Shown: piece by piece, positions 6,257-10,588 of the stretch
Layout: every line of letters begins with the position of its first letter
Position numbering within the stretch: position 1 is the first letter of the stretch
Assembly: GCA_946410395.1 (NCBI GenBank)
Contig: CAMKAE010000060.1
Coordinates: forward strand, 1-10,588
Source of the DNA: an uncultured Clostridia bacterium
GTDB taxonomy: Bacteria > Bacillota > Clostridia > Christensenellales > Aristaeellaceae
DNA: 10,588 nt
Reading direction: 5' to 3'
Made by a program: the position numbers and the translations under genes
The notes under the pieces: model-generated
What the model was told of the DNA's origin: nothing
Seen by the model: the letters and a program-made list of their open reading frames with translations, nothing else
Database searches by the model: none

Positions 6257-7591
6257 TTATTCCGCTTCGGCCTCTTCTGATTCCGCTTCGGTGTACTGGT
6301 CCAGGATGCCCGGGTTCCAGGCCTCGCCGGCCTCGGTGTACTGCACGTCGGCTTCGGCGATCCAGCGGGCCACTTCGCTCTGGAAGGTCTCCGTCTCCTT
6401 GGCGGCCAGCAGGGACTCGTAGAGCGTGGCGCGGAGGGTGTCGTCCAGGGGCACGGGGCCGCCGGGAACGTCGTCCACATACAGCACGATGTGGATGCCC
6501 TCGCTGTCCACAACAGGGGCGGCCACGTCGCCGGGGTTCTCCACGGAGAAGGCGGCCTCGATCAGCGCGGGGGACCACATGAGGCTGTCCGGGTGGACGT
6601 AGATGCCCCGGGTGGCGGTGGGCTCGTCGGCCATGAGCGGATCGGTGCCGTAGATGGCCATGAGCTGGTCGAAGGAGGTGCCGGCCTCCAGCTGTGCCAT
6701 GATTTCGTCCACGGTCTCCCGGGCGGCCTCCAGCACGGCGGCGCGGGCGGCCTCCACCTGCTCGTAGGTGACGGCGTCGGCGGAGAGGTCGGTGGGGGTG
6801 GCGGCCTCGGCGTCCTCGACCGCCTGCTCCTCCCACAGGGCGCTGAGCCGGGTGTACTCCGCCATCAGGGCCTCGTCCGCGGGGAGCAGAATCTGCTTCA
6901 CGGCGCGGTAGCCCTCGGGCATGATGTACAGGTCATAGCCGAAGTAATAGGTGTAGAGCTCATAGTACATGGCGTCCCCGGCGAAATCCTCGCTCTCGGC
7001 GACGCGGGCCTCGTACTCTGCCTGGATCTCCGCGTCGGAGACGGTCACGTCCTTGCACACTTCGGCCTGGACGCGCTCGTTGATAATGGACTGGCGGTTG
7101 AGCTGCAGATTGTAGTCATAGGGGAAGCCGATGCTGCCGTAGTAGGCGGCGCCGTTCTCCCGGAGCTGCTGCAGCTCCTCGTCGGAGATGTCGTCGGGAT
7201 TGTTGGCGTAGTATTCGATATAGCTGTCGAGCATCTCTTCCCACTGCGTGTCGGTGGTCTCGCGCAGCTCCTGCTCCTCCTCCTGCGTGAACACGTCCAG
7301 CCCGTGCTCCGCGGCATAGCGGTTGATCAGGATGGTCTGCAGCGCGTCCTCCATGGACCAGGCGCGGACCACCGCAAGGTTTTCGGCGCCGGTCATGTCG
7401 TAGCCTTCGCCACCGTAATACTCGATCAGGTAGTTGAACAGGACGCTGACGTCGCTGTAGCGCACCTCTTTGCCGTCCACGGTGGCCAGCAGCGGGTTTT
7501 CGTCCTCGACGCTCTCCGCGAAGGCGAGGGGGCAGACACCCAGCAGCAGGGCGAGGGCCAGAAGCAGGGACAGCAGACGGCTGATTTTCAT
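6257..7591 (-). CDS. Secreted parvulin-type (PpiC) peptidyl-prolyl isomerase, PrsA/SurA-like
   Basis: A 444-residue exported foldase-like protein. Residues 1-25 are a signal peptide with a hydrophobic Leu-rich core and AFA before the probable cleavage at 25/26. The Cys at position 20 is preceded by GV, not a lipobox, so it does not look like a lipoprotein, unlike typical PrsA. Residues about 33-225 are a helical SurA/PrsA-type N-terminal chaperone region beginning ATVDGKEV, rich in Glu, Asp and Tyr. Parvulin elements follow: VKQILLPAD (231-239), an inserted acidic helical stretch (about 240-297), then AGTSFDQLMAIYGTDP (303-318), RGIYV (328-332), ENPGDVAAPVV (351-361) and GIHIVLYVDD (365-374). 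The tail is acidic (EAESEEAEAE). Such proteins help secreted proteins fold outside the membrane. AAGGA lies 10 bases before the ATG. Isomerase activity is not certain given the insertion. Confidence 0.87.
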   Translation of the reverse strand: MKISRLLSLLLALALLLGVCPLAFAESVEDENPLLATVDGKEVRYSDVSVLFNYLIEYYGGEGYDMTGAENLAVVRAWSMEDALQTILINRYAAEHGLDVFTQEEEQELRETTDTQWEEMLDSYIEYYANNPDDISDEELQQLRENGAAYYGSIGFPYDYNLQLNRQSIINERVQAEVCKDVTVSDAEIQAEYEARVAESEDFAGDAMYYELYTYYFGYDLYIMPEGYRAVKQILLPADEALMAEYTRLSALWEEQAVEDAEAATPTDLSADAVTYEQVEAARAAVLEAARETVDEIMAQLEAGTSFDQLMAIYGTDPLMADEPTATRGIYVHPDSLMWSPALIEAAFSVENPGDVAAPVVDSEGIHIVLYVDDVPGGPVPLDDTLRATLYESLLAAKETETFQSEVARWIAEADVQYTEAGEAWNPGILDQYTEAESEEAEAE

Positions 7592-7611
7592 CGGGAATCG
7601 TTCCTTTCTCC

Positions 7612-7630
7612 GCCTGCTTGCGGCGCAGGC
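7612..7630 (-). promoter_or_regulatory. Short hairpin in the isomerase leader
   Basis: An inverted repeat GCCTGC (7612-7617) and GCAGGC (7625-7630) with a 7-base loop lies just upstream of the ribosome site (tcctt on the plus strand, 7602-7606). If transcription starts near 7632 it forms the extreme 5' end of the mRNA, where it could protect the message or tune translation. Only a 6-pair stem is seen, so function is uncertain. Confidence 0.35.
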
Positions 7631-7638
7631 ACAGGGGC

Positions 7639-7667
7639 ATTATGCCACGAAGTCCCCGGCGGCGCAA
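7639..7667 (-). promoter_or_regulatory. Probable promoter of the isomerase gene
   Basis: Minus strand CATAAT (7644-7639) is preceded by TGG, an extended -10 pattern. A weak -35 TTGCGC (7667-7662) lies 17 bases upstream. Expected start of transcription is near 7632, about 40 bases before the ATG. Confidence 0.45.
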
Positions 7668-7711
7668 GCTGTCGCGCGCAAATGTTACAGACTGTTCACG
7701 TCTCCGGGCGA

Positions 7712-7740
7712 TTGACATCCCACGGCAGATTTGATAGTAT
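7712..7740 (+). promoter_or_regulatory. Sigma-A type promoter of the CapA-like gene
   Basis: Perfect TTGACA (7712-7717), 17-base spacer and TAGTAT (7735-7740). Transcription should begin near 7747, about 26 bases before the ATG at 7773. It is divergent from the isomerase promoter, with about 44 bases between the two -35 boxes. Confidence 0.82.
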
Positions 7741-7772
7741 GTCAGAGGACGAAAACAGCACCGGAGGAAGTC

Positions 7773-9149
7773 ATGAAGCGTTCAACCCTGTTTTTTCTTT
7801 TCTTTTGCGCCCTGCTGCTGGTGATGGGATCGGCTGCGGCCGGAACCGTCAACACCGGCGGCACGGTGATTGTTTCCAGCTATACGCCCTCCCCGTCGCC
7901 GGTGCCGATGGCGACGCCCGCGGAGGAGCCTGACGCCTCGGAGGAGGCGACGCCCACTCCCGTCCAGGTGACACCGCTGCCGACACCGACGCCTGCGCCG
8001 ACGCCTGAACCGACGCCCGAGCCGACGCCCGAGCCGACGCCAGAACCGACACCCGAGCCGACACCGGAACCGACGCCTGAACCGACACCTGAACCGACCC
8101 CTGAACCCACGCCGGAGCCCACCCGCGACCCGAACACCTACCTGACCGTCTCCCTGTGCGGCCGGACAGGGCTGGGGGAGACCCTCAGTGCCCGCAGCCG
8201 CGCCAACAGCCTAACCGCGATGGCGGCGGACAAGGAGGACGGCTGGCTGCTGGAGGCGCTGACGGATGTCTTTCAGGCCGACGATCTGACCCTGACGACG
8301 CTGATCATGCCGTTGGCGGACCTGCAGACCGAGGAGGGCGTGAAGGCCACGTCGCTGCTGGCGCCCACCTCTGCCGTGCGCTTCCTGAAGGCGGCCGGCG
8401 TCGACGCGGTGAACCTGACCGGCGGCAATCTGCTGGACTTTGGCATGGAGGGCTATGAGAGCACCCGCTACACCCTCAGGGAAGCGGACATCATGTCCTT
8501 TGGCACCCTGGGCAACGGGATTGCCCACGACGCGGACGAGGTGCTGGTCTGGCAGGCCAAGGGCGTGTCCATCGGCCTGACGGGCTTTGCCCACGAGGCC
8601 GGGGTGAAGGACGAGACCGTGATGCTCGAGCGGATCCGCCTGCTGCGCAGCCACGGCTGCGACATCATCATCGTCAGCGTGGCCTGGGGGACCGCCGAGT
8701 CCACCTCGCCGTCCGCGGACCGCATCGCGCTGGCCAAGCGGCTGATCGACGGCGGCGCGGATGTGGTCTGGGGCCATGGACCCGCTCTGCTGCAATCCGT
8801 ATCCTTTTATCAGGGCAAGCCCATCCTGTTCTCCTCCGGAACGCTGGTGGACGGCTACTCCGGCGCGGCGGGCGCCATGGGCGCGGTGATTCAGCTCGAA
8901 TACGATTTGACCGGCGAAAAACCGGTCCTGCGGGTCATGAGCGCCGTCCCGATCAAGGCCGGCGCCCGCGGCGTCTACCAGCCCGTGGAGCTGCAGATCT
9001 ACAAGAACCGCTATGCGGTCTTTGCCCGCCTGGCTACCATCGTCGACAAGAAGGAACTGGCATCCCTGCCCCGGGGCTTTAACATGGTCGGCACGGTACT
9101 CATCGGCGAGGACGGCAGCCTGTCCCTGCCGGAGGAAACCGAGCCTTGA
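7773..9149 (+). CDS. Secreted CapA-like protein with TPEP-repeat linker and degenerate metallophosphatase site
   Basis: A 458-residue exported protein. Residues 1-23 form a signal peptide or signal anchor (no lipobox). Residues about 37-120 are a Pro/Thr/Glu-rich spacer with ten exact TPEP repeats (77-116), probably an extended wall-spanning stalk. Residues about 123-425 resemble the CapA/PgsA (PGA_cap) metallophosphatase-like domain: TVSLCGRTGLGE (125-136), NLLDFG (219-224), SVAWGTAE (302-309), IDGGADVVWGHGPALLQ (325-341) and KPILFSSG (349-356). In active members these blocks normally read GD, NNHxxD, HWGxE, GHHPH and YSLGN. Here the key Asp is Arg131, NNH is GGN, the His before WG is Ala304, and HHPH is HGPA with only His335 kept. 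It is therefore probably a binding protein or pseudoenzyme (inference). The ATG at 7773 follows GGAGG (7763-7767) by 5 bases. No capsule or polyglutamate synthesis genes are beside it. Confidence 0.8.
   Translation: MKRSTLFFLFFCALLLVMGSAAAGTVNTGGTVIVSSYTPSPSPVPMATPAEEPDASEEATPTPVQVTPLPTPTPAPTPEPTPEPTPEPTPEPTPEPTPEPTPEPTPEPTPEPTPEPTRDPNTYLTVSLCGRTGLGETLSARSRANSLTAMAADKEDGWLLEALTDVFQADDLTLTTLIMPLADLQTEEGVKATSLLAPTSAVRFLKAAGVDAVNLTGGNLLDFGMEGYESTRYTLREADIMSFGTLGNGIAHDADEVLVWQAKGVSIGLTGFAHEAGVKDETVMLERIRLLRSHGCDIIIVSVAWGTAESTSPSADRIALAKRLIDGGADVVWGHGPALLQSVSFYQGKPILFSSGTLVDGYSGAAGAMGAVIQLEYDLTGEKPVLRVMSAVPIKAGARGVYQPVELQIYKNRYAVFARLATIVDKKELASLPRGFNMVGTVLIGEDGSLSLPEETEP
8001..8120 (+). repeat. 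Ten tandem 12-base units encoding TPEP
   Basis: Ten in-frame units encode Thr-Pro-Glu-Pro without a single amino-acid change. The codons differ between units: Thr is acg, aca or acc; the first Pro is cct, ccc, cca or ccg; Glu is gaa or gag. Looser TP-rich sequence flanks it on the left (about 7950-8000). Confidence 0.95.
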
Positions 9150-9174
9150 CAAACGGGCCGCGCGGGGATAAGAT
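9146..9174 (+). promoter_or_regulatory. Promoter of glyQS overlapping the CapA-like stop codon
   Basis: TTGACA (9146-9151) contains the TGA stop (9147-9149) of the upstream gene. After a 17-base spacer comes TAAGAT (9169-9174). Transcription should begin near 9181, giving a leader of about 28 bases. No terminator hairpin and no T-box leader fits in the 59-base gap, so readthrough from the upstream gene is also likely. Confidence 0.78.
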
Positions 9175-9208
9175 AAATAAGATACCGGACTGAGGGAGGA
9201 AGAACATC

Positions 9209-10588
<1,380 letters not shown>

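Noticed and set aside
6491..7933. A plus-strand open frame of about 480 codons opposite the isomerase gene
   Set aside because: It crosses the isomerase coding region, both divergent promoters and the start of the CapA-like gene in a wrong frame; composition is that of a shadow frame.
7950..8130. CRISPR-like or mobile repeat array
   Set aside because: The 12-base units are in frame, contiguous without spacers, and encode a Pro-rich linker of a secreted protein.
7880..8137. A minus-strand frame encoding a Gly-Ser-Gly-Val repeat
   Set aside because: It is the antisense translation of the TPEP repeat and has no independent support.

Overview
The window is GC-rich DNA with Shine-Dalgarno sites close to AGGAGG, sigma-A type promoters, a PrsA/SurA-like secreted foldase, a one-polypeptide (alpha2-type) glycyl-tRNA synthetase and a secreted protein with a Thr-Pro-Glu-Pro repeat. 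Together these suggest a high-GC member of the Clostridia, perhaps a gut or rumen lineage such as Christensenellales or Oscillospirales. This placement rests on style and gene content only. Every sizeable stretch is genic. The only non-coding intervals are a terminator-promoter junction of about 160 bases, a divergent promoter region of about 180 bases and a 59-base promoter gap.

Left part, minus strand (6195 down to 1, continuing out of the window): one tightly packed operon of seven genes behind a strong promoter at 6168-6195. In transcription order it encodes an AMP-forming acyl ligase fused to a carrier domain, two small PlsC-type acyltransferases, a second free-standing AMP-forming ligase, a free-standing acyl carrier protein, an LRAT-fold (NlpC/P60-like) protein, and a membrane-anchored alpha/beta hydrolase cut by the window edge. 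Six junctions are overlaps of 4 to 17 bases or a gap of 23 bases. The content reads as a dedicated pathway: two acyl groups are activated and loaded on two carriers, transferred to an acceptor by two acyltransferases, and then remodelled or hydrolysed by the LRAT-like protein and hydrolase. No ketosynthase or condensation domain is present here, so chains would come from existing fatty acids. The product is unknown. This operon is the best candidate for an undescribed system in the window.

Middle (6257-7591, minus): a secreted parvulin-type peptidyl-prolyl isomerase with its own rho-independent terminator (6206-6241). The terminator lies directly before the promoter of the acyl operon.

Right part, plus strand: divergent from the isomerase is a secreted CapA-like protein (7773-9149). 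It has ten TPEP repeats after the signal peptide and a metallophosphatase-like domain whose metal-binding residues look largely lost. It is followed by glyQS (9209-10588), whose promoter -35 box contains the stop codon of the CapA-like gene. No tRNA, rRNA, CRISPR array, insertion sequence or phage feature was seen.
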